In this document: in pieces, positions 28,373 through 37,323 of the stretch
How positions within the stretch are numbered: position 1 is the first letter of the stretch
Layout: every line of letters starts with the position of its first letter
DNA from: DASPHG01 sp963748315
GTDB lineage: Bacteria > Actinomycetota > Thermoleophilia > Solirubrobacterales > Thermoleophilaceae
Assembly: GCA_963748315.1 (NCBI GenBank)
Contig: CAVVIK010000006.1
Coordinates: forward strand, 806,001-870,000
Reading direction: 5' to 3'
Length of the DNA: 64,000 nt
The notes under the pieces: generated by a model
Database searches by the model: none
What the model saw: the letters and a program-made list of their open reading frames with translations, nothing else
What the model was told of the DNA's origin: nothing
Program-made: the position numbers and the translations under genes

Positions 28373-29932
28373 ATGCCGTTCGTCTTCGACCGGCTCTATC
28401 GGCGACTGGGCAGGGTCTACTTCGTCGCCTACGGGGTCTTCAACGTCGTGTCGGCGCTGATCATCTGCCTGGGCACGGTCGGCCTGTTCAAGCTCTACGA
28501 GGACCCCGGCAGCACGGAGTTCTGGATCACGCTGGCGTTCGCCGAGGCGGTCTGCCTCCTGACGGTCCTGTGGGTGATCATCAGGGGCTGGTTCGTCGTG
28601 CGGCCGCTGACGCGCTGGGTCGCCGGGCAGCGCGACGAGGCGGCGTCGCTCGAGGCATGGCGCGCGGGCGTCACGTTCCCGCGCCAGTTCGTGGCGGGCG
28701 TCGGCTGGAAGCCGTTCGCCCTCGTCGCGATCCCGGTCTCGGTGTTCGCGACGATCTATCAGGACCTGCCCACGTACGGCGGCGTGATCATCTTCGCCGG
28801 GACGCTCGTCGCCGTCGCGTACGCGGCGGTGCTCCACTTCTTCGCCAGCGAGCTCTTTCTGCGCCCCGTGCTCGCGCACATCCACCGGTACCTGCCGGAC
28901 GACTTCGAGGCGATCGCAAAGGGAGTGCCGCTGCGATGGAAGCTTCTCGGAGCGCTGCCGATCATCAACGTCATCACCGGCGTCGTGGTGAGTGGGCTGT
29001 CGGCCTCCCAGCAGGCGTCGCTCGAGGACCTCGGGCTCGACGTGATCGTCGCCGTGATCGTGGCGTTCACGATCTCGTTCGAGCTCACCGCGCTGGTGAC
29101 GAAGTCGGTGCTCGACCCGGTCGGCGACCTGCTGAGGGCGACGGAGCGGGTGGGTGGCGGCGACTTCTCGACGCGCGTCCCGGTCGTCTCCGGGGACGAG
29201 ATGGGCGAGCTCGCCGCGCGCTTCAACAAGATGGTTCGCGGGCTCGAGGAGCGCGAGGCGCTCAGGCAGGCGTTCGGCAGCTACGTCGACCCCGACGTGG
29301 CCGACAGGGTTCTGAACGAGGGCGAGCTGCTCGAGGGCGAGCAGGTCGAGGCGACGATCCTCTTCGTCGACATCCGCGACTTCACCGCGTTCGCCGAGAA
29401 CGCGAGCGCGCGCGAGGCGGTCGCCCAGCTGAACGACTTCTTCGGGCTGATCGTGCCGTGCGTGACCGAGCAGCGCGGCCACGCGAACAAGTTCATCGGC
29501 GACGGCTTGCTCGCGGTATTCGGGGCGCCGGAGCGGTACCCGGATCACGCGGACCGCGCGGTGGAGACCGCGTGCCGGATCGCCGCGGCGGTCGAGCAGC
29601 GCTACGGGCAGGAGCTGCGGATCGGGATCGGCATCAACTCCGGTCCCGTCATGGTGGGCACGGTCGGCGGTGGCGGCAGGCTCGAGTTCACGGTGATCGG
29701 CGACCCGGTGAACGTCGCCGCCCGCGTCGAGGAGGCGACCCGCGACACGGGCGACACGATCCTCCTGACCGAATCGACCCGCGCGCTGCTGGGAGAGCGG
29801 TGGCGGGCGCGGCTCGAGGAGCGCGGATCCATGCCGCTCAGGGGGAAGTCCGAGCCGATCGCGCTCTACGCCCCTCGGAGCGAGCCGGTGCAGCCGTCCG
29901 CGACCGACGCGGCGACGACGACGAGCAGGTAA
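28373..29932 (+). CDS. Six-TM HAMP class III adenylyl/guanylyl cyclase
   Basis: A 519-residue membrane cyclase laid out like the mycobacterial Rv1318c/Rv3645 group: six transmembrane helices (about residues 15-255), a HAMP domain (VLDPVGDLLRATERVGGGDF), then the cyclase homology domain. Catalytic residues visible are both metal Asp (ILFVDIRDF and FIGDGLLAVF), the purine-specifying Lys and Asp (NKFIGDG, VIGDPVN) and the transition-state Asn/Arg (NVAARVEE), so it should be active, more probably on ATP. It lies directly after the mce operon and ahead of a SpoIIE phosphatase. Confidence 0.9.
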   Translation: MPFVFDRLYRRLGRVYFVAYGVFNVVSALIICLGTVGLFKLYEDPGSTEFWITLAFAEAVCLLTVLWVIIRGWFVVRPLTRWVAGQRDEAASLEAWRAGVTFPRQFVAGVGWKPFALVAIPVSVFATIYQDLPTYGGVIIFAGTLVAVAYAAVLHFFASELFLRPVLAHIHRYLPDDFEAIAKGVPLRWKLLGALPIINVITGVVVSGLSASQQASLEDLGLDVIVAVIVAFTISFELTALVTKSVLDPVGDLLRATERVGGGDFSTRVPVVSGDEMGELAARFNKMVRGLEEREALRQAFGSYVDPDVADRVLNEGELLEGEQVEATILFVDIRDFTAFAENASAREAVAQLNDFFGLIVPCVTEQRGHANKFIGDGLLAVFGAPERYPDHADRAVETACRIAAAVEQRYGQELRIGIGINSGPVMVGTVGGGGRLEFTVIGDPVNVAARVEEATRDTGDTILLTESTRALLGERWRARLEERGSMPLRGKSEPIALYAPRSEPVQPSATDAATTTSR

Positions 29933-29981
29933 AAGTTCGGTTGCGCCACGCTCGTTCTATTGGCCTCAGACAGGGGATTCG

Positions 29982-30980
29982 TTGCTCGGACTGGTCTTCA
30001 AGAAGCGGCGTCAGCATGAGGCGCTCATACACGAGGTTGGGCTGCTCCAAGCCGCCCTGCTGCCGTCGGTGCCGCCCGGGCTCCCGGCCTCGGTCGGACA
30101 CCGGGCTGCGAACGGCGCGACCGCGGGTGGCGACTTCTACGACGCCTTCCCGCTCGCGGACGGCCGCGTCGGCCTGATCCTCGGCGACGTCTCCGGCCAC
30201 GGGTCCGACGCACTCGCGCGCACGACGTTCGTGCGCTACACGCTGCGCGCCTATCTCGAGGCGGGACTCGAGCCCCGCCACGTGCTGAAGGTGGGCTCGG
30301 AGGCACTCTCCGGGCATCTCGAAGGCGGGTTCGTAACGGTCACCGTTGCCGTCCACGATGTCGCCAGCGGCCGGTTCACCTACGCGTGCGCCGGTCATCC
30401 GCCACCGGTGGTCGTCGGCGGCGACCGGCGGTTCGAACCGGTGATCGCGTGCTCGGCGCCGCCGATCGGAATCGGCGAGCCCACCGGGTTCCGCCAGAGC
30501 ACGTTCACCCTGACCGCCGGCGCGCGGGCATGTCTCTTCACCGACGGCGTCACCGAGGCGCGCGTGGAGGGCGAGCTGCTCGGCGCGGATTGGCTCGAGG
30601 AAGCGCTCATCGCCCTGCCGCCCGATGCGGACGCGGACACGCTGCTCGACGCCGTCGCCGAGATGGCGGACGAGGTCACCGACGACATGGCGGTGTGCCT
30701 CGTCAGCGCGGCCGCCGGCGCGCCCCTCACCGGACCGCGGATCGAGGAGCTCGAGGTGGACGAGCACGAGGTGGGGGATTCGCTCGAGCGCTTCCTGCGC
30801 GCATGCGACGTGCCGCTCGCCGAGGTGCCCGGGGTGCTGCGGGCGGCAGGAGAGGCCGCGCGGCGCGAGGGCTCGGTGATCGTGCGCGTGCGCGCGAATG
30901 GCGTCCGCCCGGGCGTGGACGTCGTGCCGGGCCACGCCGTGCGGCTGCCGGAGCGCCGCCGTGCGGTGCGCATTGGGTAG
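29982..30980 (+). CDS. SpoIIE-type PP2C serine phosphatase
   Basis: A 332-residue cytoplasmic phosphatase. Metal-binding motifs are present: GGDFYDAF, LGDVSGHGSDA, CAGHPPPVV, TDGVTEAR and TDDMAVCLV. The C-terminal 80 residues look like a shortened, degenerate GHKL-type ATPase region (RFLRACDVPLAEVP, RAAGEAARR) without clear ATP motifs. The TTG at 29982 fits best. Such proteins dephosphorylate anti-anti-sigma factors; no STAS protein is nearby, but the RsbW-like gene at 437 is in the same window. Confidence 0.82.
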   Translation: MLGLVFKKRRQHEALIHEVGLLQAALLPSVPPGLPASVGHRAANGATAGGDFYDAFPLADGRVGLILGDVSGHGSDALARTTFVRYTLRAYLEAGLEPRHVLKVGSEALSGHLEGGFVTVTVAVHDVASGRFTYACAGHPPPVVVGGDRRFEPVIACSAPPIGIGEPTGFRQSTFTLTAGARACLFTDGVTEARVEGELLGADWLEEALIALPPDADADTLLDAVAEMADEVTDDMAVCLVSAAAGAPLTGPRIEELEVDEHEVGDSLERFLRACDVPLAEVPGVLRAAGEAARREGSVIVRVRANGVRPGVDVVPGHAVRLPERRRAVRIG

Positions 30981-30989
30981 GGTCGCCGC

Positions 30990-32639
30990 GTGTCAACCGA
31001 GGCGCAAGCGCCCGCGGCGACCCAGGTCCACGGCGGCCGGCTCGTCGCGCAGCGGCTGAAGGCCCACGGCGTCTCCCATCTGTTCACGCTCTCCGGCGGC
31101 CACCTGTTCTCGATCTACGACGGCTGCCGCGAGGAGGACATCGCGATCGTCGACACGCGGCACGAGCAGTCGGCCGCATTTGCCGCAGAGGGGTGGGCGA
31201 AGGCCACCCGCACGCCGGGCGTTTGCGCGCTGACAGCCGGCCCGGGTGTCACGAACGGCATGAGCGCGCTCGGCTCTGCGCTCAAGAACAACTCTCCATT
31301 ACTCGTGCTCGGCGGCCGCGCGCCGGCAATGCGCTGGGGCCAGGGATCGCTGCAGGAGATCGATCACGTGCCGTTCGTCGAACCGCTGACGAAGTCCGCG
31401 CGCACGGCCGGCTCGACGGCTGAGATCGCGGGGCTCGTCGACGACGCGCTGCGGACCACGCTCGAGCCGCCCCCGGGACCGGCGTTCATCGACTTTCCGC
31501 TCGACCACGTCTTCATGGAGGGCGAGCCCGCGACCGCGCCGGGTGAGCTTCCGGATCCGCTGGCGGTATCTGCCGCCGACGGCGTGGACGAGGCGATCGA
31601 GCTCCTTCGCGGCGCCGAGCGGCCGGCGATCATGGCCGGCACCGGCCTCTACTGGGCCCGCGGCGAGCAGGCGCTCGAGGCGCTCTGCGACGAGTTGCAG
31701 ATCCCGGTGCTCCTGAACGGCCTCGCGCGCGGCTGCGTCCCGGCCGACCACCCCTCGTTTCTCTCTCGCGCGCGCTCCGCGGCGCTGAAGGGCGCCGACG
31801 TCGCGCTTGTCGTCGGCGTGCCGATGGACTTCCGGCTCGGCTTCGGCGGCTCGTTTGGGGACGAGACGAAGGTCATCGTGATCGGCCAGGCGCCGCCCGA
31901 GCATCCGCACCCGCGCCCGGTCGCGGCCGAGCTCTACGGGGGCGTCGCGGCCACGCTCGACGCGCTGCGCGAAGGGGCCGCGGGCGGGCCGGACCGCAGC
32001 GGCTGGCTCGCCGAGCTCCGCGCGGTCGAGGACGAGAAGCGCGCCGCTGAGCGTGACGAGCTCGCGGACGACCGCGCTCCGCTGCATCCGATGCGTCTCT
32101 ACAGCGAGCTCCAGCAGGTGATCGACCGCTCGACGATCGTGATCGGCGACGGCGGCGACTTCGTCTCCTATGCCGGGCGGGTGATCGAGACCTACGAGCC
32201 CGGCTGCTGGATGGACCCCGGGCCCTACGGGTGTCTCGGATCCGGGCCGGGCTACGCGATCGCGGCGAAGCTCGCGCGCCCCGACCGCCAGGTCTGCCTC
32301 CTGCTCGGTGACGGCGCGTTCGGGTTCGCGGGCATGGAGTTCGACACCATGGTCCGCCACGGGCTGCCGGTCGTGGGCGTGATGGGCAACAACGGCATCT
32401 GGGCGCTCGAGAAGCACCCGATGGAGTTCCTCTACGGCTACTCGGTCGCGGCCGAGCTCCAGCCGGAGCTGCGCTACGACAAGGTGGTCGAGGCATTCGG
32501 CGGGCACGGCGAGCTCGTCACGAAGCCCGACGAGCTGAAGCCCGCGCTCGAGCGCGCGTTCGCCTCGGGCAAGCCGGCGCTCGTCAACGTGCTGACCGAC
32601 CCCGAGGTCGTCTACCCGCGCAAGTCGAACCTGGCCTAG
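30990..32639 (+). CDS. TPP-dependent enzyme, acetolactate synthase/2-hydroxyacyl-CoA lyase-like
   Basis: A 549-residue three-domain thiamine diphosphate enzyme. The activating Glu lies in DTRHEQSAAFAAEGWA, the central domain holds DLPDPL-like linker and GxxxxRG segments, and the C-terminal cofactor motif is LLLGDGAFGFAGMEFDT with NNG 26 residues later. The AGPGVTNGMSAL segment is typical of the acetolactate synthase-like superfamily. No FAD-type or small-subunit partner is present, so biosynthetic ilvB is not supported; 2-hydroxyacyl-CoA lyase or oxalyl-CoA decarboxylase-like activity is equally possible. GTG start. Confidence 0.82.
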   Translation: MSTEAQAPAATQVHGGRLVAQRLKAHGVSHLFTLSGGHLFSIYDGCREEDIAIVDTRHEQSAAFAAEGWAKATRTPGVCALTAGPGVTNGMSALGSALKNNSPLLVLGGRAPAMRWGQGSLQEIDHVPFVEPLTKSARTAGSTAEIAGLVDDALRTTLEPPPGPAFIDFPLDHVFMEGEPATAPGELPDPLAVSAADGVDEAIELLRGAERPAIMAGTGLYWARGEQALEALCDELQIPVLLNGLARGCVPADHPSFLSRARSAALKGADVALVVGVPMDFRLGFGGSFGDETKVIVIGQAPPEHPHPRPVAAELYGGVAATLDALREGAAGGPDRSGWLAELRAVEDEKRAAERDELADDRAPLHPMRLYSELQQVIDRSTIVIGDGGDFVSYAGRVIETYEPGCWMDPGPYGCLGSGPGYAIAAKLARPDRQVCLLLGDGAFGFAGMEFDTMVRHGLPVVGVMGNNGIWALEKHPMEFLYGYSVAAELQPELRYDKVVEAFGGHGELVTKPDELKPALERAFASGKPALVNVLTDPEVVYPRKSNLA

Positions 32640-32649
32640 TCCTAAACGA

Positions 32650-32675
32650 GAACCGCCCCCCGAGGGAGGCGGTTC
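32650..32675. terminator. Bidirectional hairpin between convergent genes
   Basis: GAACCGCC pairs with GGCGGTTC around a 10-nt loop. It lies 10 nt after the TPP enzyme stop. On the minus strand it is followed by TCGTTT, so it can also end transcription from ppx. Confidence 0.6.
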
Positions 32676-32902
32676 AAGTTGGCCCCATCAGGACGGGCAG
32701 GGGTACGTGCCATGAAAGGGCCTAACGGTCCGGACGGCGGGAGGCGCCGATACGATGCGGCTTCGCCCGAACCTATGTACCTGGCCATTCGAGGCTTGCC
32801 AAATAGCACGTCTCTCCTGACCCGGCGCGGCAAAATTACTGGCACCCGGTCGCCGTGCCTATCGAACATTCGGCCATTCGGCCCTGGCGCGTAGACGCTC
32901 CG
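32676..32902. other. Intergenic stretch with no supported gene
   Basis: 227 nt between the hairpin and the ppx stop, with lower GC than the flanks. Only short frames without any recognisable features are present. I see no tRNA, repeat or clear regulatory element here. Confidence 0.4.
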
Positions 32903-33835
32903 CTAAGAGCCCGCGGCGTCGAGCGCGGCGCCGTGCAGGATGTCCGCCTCGCTCGTCTCGATCCAGTCGAAGTCGAACGCCTGCATCGCCTCGGCCAGGA
33001 TGAGCGCTCCGGCCACGATCGTGGGAGCGCGCGCCGGGTTCAGCCCGACGATCTCGCGCCGCTCCGCGAGCGGCAGCGAGGCCAGGTGGGCGAGGATCTC
33101 CTCGACGGCGTACCGGTCGAGCCGGTAGCCGTGGACGCGCCCGCGGTCGTACTCCTCGAGCCGCTGGTCCACGGAAGCGAGCTGGGTGGCCGTGCCGGCC
33201 ACCGCGATGCCCGCCGCCGCCTCGCGCCGGACCTCACGCGGCACCTCGGCCTCGATGATTGCGGCCACCTCGCCGGCCACCGCCGACAGCTGCTCGTCGG
33301 TCGGCGGGTCGTCGGTCAGATGCCTCTCGGTCTGGCGCACCGACCCAGCGCTGGTCGAAGCGTGGAACGTCGGGGCGGAGCCGGGTATGCCCACCACGAA
33401 CTCGGTGCTGCCGCCCCCGATGTCGAGCACGAGCAGCGGCTCGCCGCCCGCCGCGCGATCGCTTGTCGCACCCAGGAACGACAGCCGCGCCTCTTCGTCG
33501 CCCGAGATCGTCTGCGTCTCGACGCCGAAGCGGTCGGCGAGCTCCGCGCGGAACTCCTCGCCGTTCTTGGCGTCGCGCACGGCGCTCGTCGCCACGCCCA
33601 CCACCTTCTCGGCGCTGTGCTTGTCGATCAGCGGGCGGTAGGACTCGACGGTCGCGAAGACGCGCTTCATCGCCGCCGCGTTGAGCTTGCCCGCCGAGTC
33701 CACCTTGTCCCCGAGCCGCGTCACCTCCGTCCGCCGCTCGAGTTCCTCGACGCGTCCGCCGACGACGTTCGCGACGAGTAGGCGTGTCGAGTTCGTCCCG
33801 AAATCGACGACCGCGATGCGCTCGCCATTTGTCAC
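32903..33835 (-). CDS. ppx: Ppx/GppA family exopolyphosphatase
   Basis: Hydrolyses terminal phosphates of polyphosphate or pppGpp. Actin-like ATPase fold with the phosphate-1 motif DFGTNSTRLL (residues 11-20), ATSAVRDAKNGEEF, the ISGDEEARLSFLG segment, LDIGGGSTEFVVG (phosphate-2) and GIAVAGTATQLAS. The 310-residue length matches the short single-module form without an HD domain. Start ATG 33835, 18 nt after dodecin on the same strand, so the two are probably cotranscribed. Confidence 0.9.
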   Translation of the reverse strand: MTNGERIAVVDFGTNSTRLLVANVVGGRVEELERRTEVTRLGDKVDSAGKLNAAAMKRVFATVESYRPLIDKHSAEKVVGVATSAVRDAKNGEEFRAELADRFGVETQTISGDEEARLSFLGATSDRAAGGEPLLVLDIGGGSTEFVVGIPGSAPTFHASTSAGSVRQTERHLTDDPPTDEQLSAVAGEVAAIIEAEVPREVRREAAAGIAVAGTATQLASVDQRLEEYDRGRVHGYRLDRYAVEEILAHLASLPLAERREIVGLNPARAPTIVAGALILAEAMQAFDFDWIETSEADILHGAALDAAGS

Positions 33836-33853
33836 GGACGAGTGTTTTAGCTG

Positions 33854-34069
33854 CTAGTCGCCGGACTCGTACTTGAAGGAGATGTCCAGCCGCACGCGGT
33901 ACCTGGTGATCTTGCCGTCCTCGATCGCCAGGTCCGCCTGCTTCACCTGGGCGATCCGGAGGTCGCGCACCGACTTCCCGGCGGTCTCGACCGCGTTGCG
34001 CGCGGCGGCTTCCCAAGACTCGCTGCTCGTACCGATGACCTCGGTGACCCGGTAGACGCTGTCGGCCAT
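33854..34069 (-). CDS. Dodecin flavin-binding protein
   Basis: 71-residue dodecin. The family pattern is complete: VYRVTEVIGTSSESWEAAA, RNAVETAGKSVRDLR and RYRVRLDISFKYE. Dodecins form hollow 12-mers that bind riboflavin, FMN or CoA. A strong ribosome-binding site (TAGGAGG) precedes ATG 34069. The upstream 94 nt separating it from the initiator tRNA should hold its promoter. Confidence 0.95.
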   Translation of the reverse strand: MADSVYRVTEVIGTSSESWEAAARNAVETAGKSVRDLRIAQVKQADLAIEDGKITRYRVRLDISFKYESGD

Positions 34070-34163
34070 TCCTACCTCCTAAATCGCGGTTTTTCCGGCA
34101 GGGCGGACCCTCTCACATCGGTTGCCCGGTCACAAACCGCTCGCTACCATGTGTATCCAACGT

Positions 34164-34237
<74 letters not shown>

Positions 34238-34241
34238 CCTC

Positions 34242-34277
34242 CGAAGGGCCCGGAATAACCCGGGCCCTTCGCCTTTT
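34242..34277 (+). terminator. Intrinsic terminator after initiator tRNA
   Basis: Perfect stem CGAAGGGCCCGG with its complement around a short AATAA-type loop, followed by GCCTTTT. It lies 5 nt after the tRNA and ends that transcript. Confidence 0.9.
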
Positions 34278-34295
34278 CGTGAGTGCGAGTGTCCG

Positions 34296-36329
34296 CTATG
34301 GCCTCGGCGGCCACCAGGGCTTCCACCAGCCGAACAGTGCCACGCCCAGCAACCACGCCGCGAGCGCCGCAACGATGAGCTGCACGCCCCACCAGTGACG
34401 GAGGATCGTGTCGCTCAGCTGGCCCTTGACCCAGGCTGCGCCCGCCTCGCGGCACTGCACCGTGGTGCTCTGCTCGTCCTCCACTAATGGGAGGTCATCC
34501 ACTAGCAGGTCGCAGGGAGGGTTGGTCCTGGCCTGACTCCCGTTCGCCCCACCTGCCGTGTCGGAGTTCTCACCGTCCGCGGGTGAGGTCGTGCTCGGGT
34601 TGTCCGTGCCGGGGTCGGGGTGGTCGGCGCGCCACTGCTCGAAGACCTGCAGCATGGCAGCGTGTCCACGCTCGTTGGGGTGAAGGCTGTTGTGGTACCA
34701 GTTCTTCGGGTTGAACCGTTGCTCGGCGATGCCGCTGACCGAGTGGAGCCCGACGAAGTTGATGCCCGGTCTCTCGTCGTTGTCCGGGTCGCACAGCTGG
34801 AGATGCGCGTTCGCGAGTGACTGCTCCATATCGTCGAGGAAGTAGAACCGCCGCGATCTGGCCGCCCGCCGCACCGTGTCGTTGAGGGCGGGAAGGAACT
34901 CGCTGATGAACCTCATGTCTTCAGTCGAGAGCGCGACCTGGTCGCACGAGACCGGATCGCCATCGGCGGTGTAAATCGGCGCCGGGTAGGCGGTGACCAG
35001 GACGGGGGCGTTTGGAAACTCGTCGCGAATCTCGCCGAACGTCTTCGCTTAGGGCGTCTCCAACCTCGTCGAGGTTGCTCTCCCAGAGGTCCCGCTTGTC
35101 GCTGCAGTTTCCCGGCGCGAGACACATCATCCCGATCGTGGAGAAGCCGGCGTCGTTGCCTCCCAGGCTGATCACGACGAGGGACGGATCGAGGTCCTCA
35201 CCCAGCCGCTCCTTGAGGGCGTCGACCTGGTCGAGCTGGGTGGCTGGCTCGTTGTACTGCGCCTTCTTTGACTCCTCACCCTCCTCGGCGGCGGCACCTC
35301 GTGCCGGACGTTGTAGGTGCGGGCCCCCGAGCAGGCAAGGAACGCGACCGAGTCGAAGAGTCGCTTGGTCTGCCCCGCCATGGCCGCCCATGCGGTCGGT
35401 GCCCGGTTGCAGTGGTTCTCGTGGCTTAGCCCCTCGTCCACCTCCTCGCTGTAGTAGACGTCGGCGCCCTCACCGGACATGTAGGAGTCGCCGAGAGCGA
35501 CGAGGACCCGTGCCTGCCCGGACTGTGGTGTAAGAGCTTCTGGCTTCTCCTCCGACATCGGCGTGACCCCCATCAGCGTGACCGCCGCGATCACGGCCGC
35601 GATGTCGGCCTGGGTGCTGGAGACGATGGCGAGGATCAGCAACGTGATCGCCGCGAAGCCCAGGAGAATCCACGTGGTGTCGACCCTCGCCACGGCGATC
35701 CCGGCGTCGACGACCAGCGCGCCAGCGCCCACGGCAGCGGTCGCGGCGACTGGTAGGCCGTGGTCTGGGCTCTGCAGCCACCGGATCGCGGGCTCGGCGA
35801 GGATCGACAGCCCGATCGGCGCGCAGAGCACCCCGAAGCCTAGGACGACCAGCGCCCACCCGTGGTCCTCCAGCGCGAGCAGCCCGACGAGCAGTAGGAC
35901 AGCCGAGACCAGCAGCAGCGCCGCCCCGACTCTGACACGCCGCAGCCAGCGGCCCGTCCTGCACATGCGGAACCGCATGAGCACGTAGCCGAGACCGAGG
36001 TAGGCCGCAAGCACGCCGGCGAGGAGGAGGGTGCTGACGTCCTGCCAGGCCCCGATGACGGCGAGCACGACCCCGACGAACACGACCGGCCCTGAGATCC
36101 GGTATCGGAACGTCCATGGGCGCAGGCTCTCGTCGCCTTGTTGCGCTGCGTCAACCGATGCCTGGTGCTGGCCGCGGACCCAGAGTGTGGCCGCGGCGAC
36201 GTAGACGGTGAAGACGAGGCCGACCTCGAACAGCGAGGACCCCTGCCGGCACACGAACGCCAGCAAGGCGGCCGCGGCGACCAGGAAACTCAGGCGGAAG
36301 GCGATGCGCGCCACCCGAGTACTGCTCAT
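34296..36329 (-). CDS. Membrane-anchored SGNH/GDSL hydrolase, two compensating frameshifts
   Basis: The N-terminal half (ATG 36329) has about eight transmembrane helices. The C-terminal half is an SGNH esterase: block I LVALGDSYMSGEG, block III VVISLGGNDAGFS, and the His block SLHPNERGHAAML. A last transmembrane helix follows (LIVAALAAWLLGVALFGWW). The frame changes at about 35303 (one G missing in GAGGTGCC) and back at about 35045 (one extra base), so the three pieces belong to one protein of about 677 residues. The active-site layout resembles secreted actinobacterial lipases with GNDAGF. Substrate unknown. Confidence 0.78.
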
Positions 36330-36552
36330 GGCGCCCTCCCGGCGGACCAACTTGTGCCCGGCCCGGCACTTGCGGCGACTGTTGCGACCGTCGCGATGAA
36401 CCACAGGAGATGTGTCGGTCTGCGCTTCCGCACCATCAGTCGGCGCCATGCCACCCGAACATCCGACAGTAGCGGCGATTGCCGTACCTGTCGATGTAGG
36501 TGCCCCTAGCGGGCCGGCGTGATCGCCGCGGTGCTCGAGGCGGACTCCTCGC
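36330..36552. other. Intergenic stretch with no supported gene
   Basis: 223 nt between the SGNH hydrolase start and the DUF2182 stop, both on the minus strand. Frames present are antisense-type or out-of-frame extensions. It probably contains the hydrolase promoter, but no motif stands out. Confidence 0.35.
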
Positions 36553-37314
36553 TCAGTCCATCTCCATCGGCGCGGACGGGACCGTCAGCCCCGGCACGTC
36601 CTCCGGCGCGAGCGCGACGCCACCGCCGAGCACGATCAGGACGAGTGCGACGCCGACGTGCGCGGGGCGCGGGAGCAGCCGTTCCGCCACGATCAGCGCC
36701 GCCACCAAGGCCATCCACGTCAGGCTCATCACGCCGAGGGTGAACAGCGCCGCCATCATGGCCCAGCAGCAGCCGATGCAGAAGGCGCCGTGGGCGATGC
36801 CCATCCGCAGGGCGCCGAGCGGGCCGGGCCGCCAATGATGGCCCAGGAACTCCTCTCGTTCCCGACATCGGCGCAGGCAGCCCGCCTTGGGTGAGGTGAG
36901 CTGATAGATGCCGGCGCCCAGGATGGTCCCGGCCGCGACGTACTGACCCGCCTCGTCCCACGCCAGGAATCCGAGGTCGAGGGAGCGCACGGCCTCGATC
37001 GCCGCGTAGGCGACCAGGCCCGCTGCGACCCATGCCGTCACATAGCCCGCCGCGAAAGCGGCGCTCCCGCCGGCGGTTCCACGGCGCCTGTACGCCGCGA
37101 CCATCGGCGTGAGCGCCGGCAGCATCATCGCGGCCATCATCACCGCCCAGCTGACGGCGAACCACCCGAGGTCACCGAGGTCGGTGGCGGCGCCTGCATC
37201 CATGCCCTCCATGCGGTCGTAGGTCAGCGCCCAGGCGGCTCCCGCCAGCCCCAGGATGACGGCCACCAGCGCGGTCTCGCCGCGCCCCGTCCGGGCAAGC
37301 GCAACGGTCGTCAT
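36553..37314 (-). CDS. DUF2182 integral membrane protein
   Basis: A 253-residue polytopic protein of the DUF2182 family (annotated as predicted metal-binding membrane proteins). WFAVSWAVMMAAMMLPALTPM in the second helix, TSPKAGCLRRCRE and GIAHGAFCIGCCWAMMAALF are the family hallmarks, with Met and Cys clusters that could hold a metal such as copper. About seven transmembrane helices. It begins 9 nt after the DUF899 stop, so the two form an operon. Function is not established. Confidence 0.87.
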   Translation of the reverse strand: MTTVALARTGRGETALVAVILGLAGAAWALTYDRMEGMDAGAATDLGDLGWFAVSWAVMMAAMMLPALTPMVAAYRRRGTAGGSAAFAAGYVTAWVAAGLVAYAAIEAVRSLDLGFLAWDEAGQYVAAGTILGAGIYQLTSPKAGCLRRCREREEFLGHHWRPGPLGALRMGIAHGAFCIGCCWAMMAALFTLGVMSLTWMALVAALIVAERLLPRPAHVGVALVLIVLGGGVALAPEDVPGLTVPSAPMEMD

Positions 37315-37323
37315 CGCGCTAGC

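Noticed and set aside
32679..32894. A 71-residue frame in the gap before ppx
   Set aside because: No family pattern, no ribosome-binding site and composition unlike that of neighbouring genes.
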